A stretch of 64,000 bases of DNA, taken from positions 186,001 through 250,000 of the forward strand of contig NZ_BBVD01000003.1 in the NCBI RefSeq assembly GCF_000964545.1, written 5' to 3'. The position numbers were made by a program, and so were the translations under genes. The stretch is from Comamonas thiooxydans. Its GTDB lineage: Bacteria; Pseudomonadota; Gammaproteobacteria; Burkholderiales; Burkholderiaceae_C. The notes beneath the pieces were generated by a model that ran no database searches, had not been told where the DNA came from, and saw only the letters and a program-made list of their open reading frames with translations. This document shows, one piece after another, positions 63,542 through 64,000 of this stretch. Numbering within the stretch: the first letter of the stretch is position 1; every line of letters starts with the position of its first letter.

Positions 63542-64000
63542 TCAGATGCGCGGAGGCTGCGGCGGCACATCGGCCGGGCGAATCAGCAGGCAGAGCACTG
63601 GCACCAGCAGCAGCGCAGTGACCACATCCAGCACATGGTGCTGATGCACCAGCATGGTTGAGGCACAGATTGCCGCGCTCCATAGCGCAATCAGCAGACA
63701 CAGCCCCCAGCGACCACGCTGCCATTGCGCCTGGCAGATGGCCAGACAGGTCAGCGCCGTGTAGACGATGTGCAAAGAGGGCAGCAGGTTGTGCGGCTTG
63801 TCCACAAAGAACATGGTCGCAAAAATGCTGCGATAGGGCTCGAATTCGGGAATCGCGCGCTCGAAGGCCAAATTTGCCGGAAACAGCACGAAGATCAGAC
63901 CGCAGATCAGCGTACCCAACACCTGGCGCTTGCCCAGCGCCGCCGTGCCGGGCTGCCCCACCAGCCAGAACGGCAGGGCCAGAAACGGGAAAAACGAGAA
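63542..64000 (-). CDS. PAP2-like membrane phosphatase / inositolphosphotransferase, C-terminal part
   Basis: The frame is open from the window edge to the stop at 63542 (152 codons shown), so the N-terminus is missing. Several hydrophobic segments are present, with the catalytic-type motifs LLPSLHIVYTAL and STMLVHQHHVLDVVTALLL. These match the second and third motifs of PAP2_C/inositol phosphorylceramide synthase-like proteins, where His and Asp cleave a lipid phosphate. The substrate and topology of the missing part are unknown. A GTG at 63961 is internal rather than the start, because the frame continues upstream with a membrane segment. Confidence 0.8.
   Translation of the reverse strand, partial: FSFFPFLALPFWLVGQPGTAALGKRQVLGTLICGLIFVLFPANLAFERAIPEFEPYRSIFATMFFVDKPHNLLPSLHIVYTALTCLAICQAQWQRGRWGLCLLIALWSAAICASTMLVHQHHVLDVVTALLLVPVLCLLIRPADVPPQPPRI

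Overview
The window is a high-GC chromosomal segment of a betaproteobacterium, most likely Comamonadaceae and close to Comamonas testosteroni. The evidence is the gene neighbourhoods typical of Burkholderiales (yqgE-ruvX-pyrR-pyrB-pyrC', rubredoxin-pilG-pilH-pilI-pilJ-chpA, thiD-hemL), two Bug-type solute-binding proteins, and the codon and protein style. The species is inferred from memory of these neighbourhoods, not from a search. There is no rRNA operon, prophage, IS element or CRISPR array. One tRNA is present, tRNA-Arg(CCT).

Layout. 1-6.3 kb: end of a BioC-like methyltransferase, comF, trmL, a DUF4148 secreted protein, a MaoC hydratase, a LysE exporter, a KefB/C-type cation:proton antiporter and a DUF1841 protein. 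6.3-16.5 kb: diheme cytochrome c4, a MoxR ATPase / VWA module with a small membrane protein and a GNAT enzyme inserted, then tamA-tamB for outer-membrane assembly. 16.5-18 kb: dmeR-dmeF cobalt/nickel efflux with a clear operator, then tRNA-Arg. 18-24.7 kb: a looser, accessory-looking stretch with integrase-type repeats just after the tRNA, a YdeI-like protein, chromate transporter ChrA, a beta-propeller protein next to an orphan Bug protein, a divergent LysR regulator, and a MliC lysozyme inhibitor.

24.8-34.2 kb is a signalling block, all on the minus strand: two diguanylate cyclases, a QseBC/TctDE-like two-component pair, a roadblock/LC7-like protein, an unusual fusion of an ABC-type ATPase with a DUSP23-like phosphatase, a Do-family periplasmic protease and arsenate reductase ArsC. 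The ATPase-phosphatase fusion with its roadblock partner is the strongest candidate here for a system not yet described. 34.3-39.4 kb: a second orphan Bug protein and a purine salvage set (NCS2 permease, 8-oxoguanine deaminase, LysR regulator). 39.4-46 kb: an acyltransferase, the pyrimidine operon (catalytically dead PyrC', PyrB, PyrR), ruvX and yqgE, then a divergent photolyase. 46.2-56.7 kb: the Chp-type chemosensory system that controls type IV pili (PilG, PilH, PilI, PilJ and a 2201-residue ChpA), headed by a 57-residue rubredoxin gene. 56.7-64 kb: thiD-like kinase, hemL, phoD, tag, an APC amino-acid permease and a partial PAP2-type membrane phosphatase.

Starts were chosen from ribosome-binding sites and family lengths. 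Several genes appear to begin with GTG or TTG: pilG, pyrB, the rubredoxin, the first GGDEF gene and the ATPase-phosphatase fusion.
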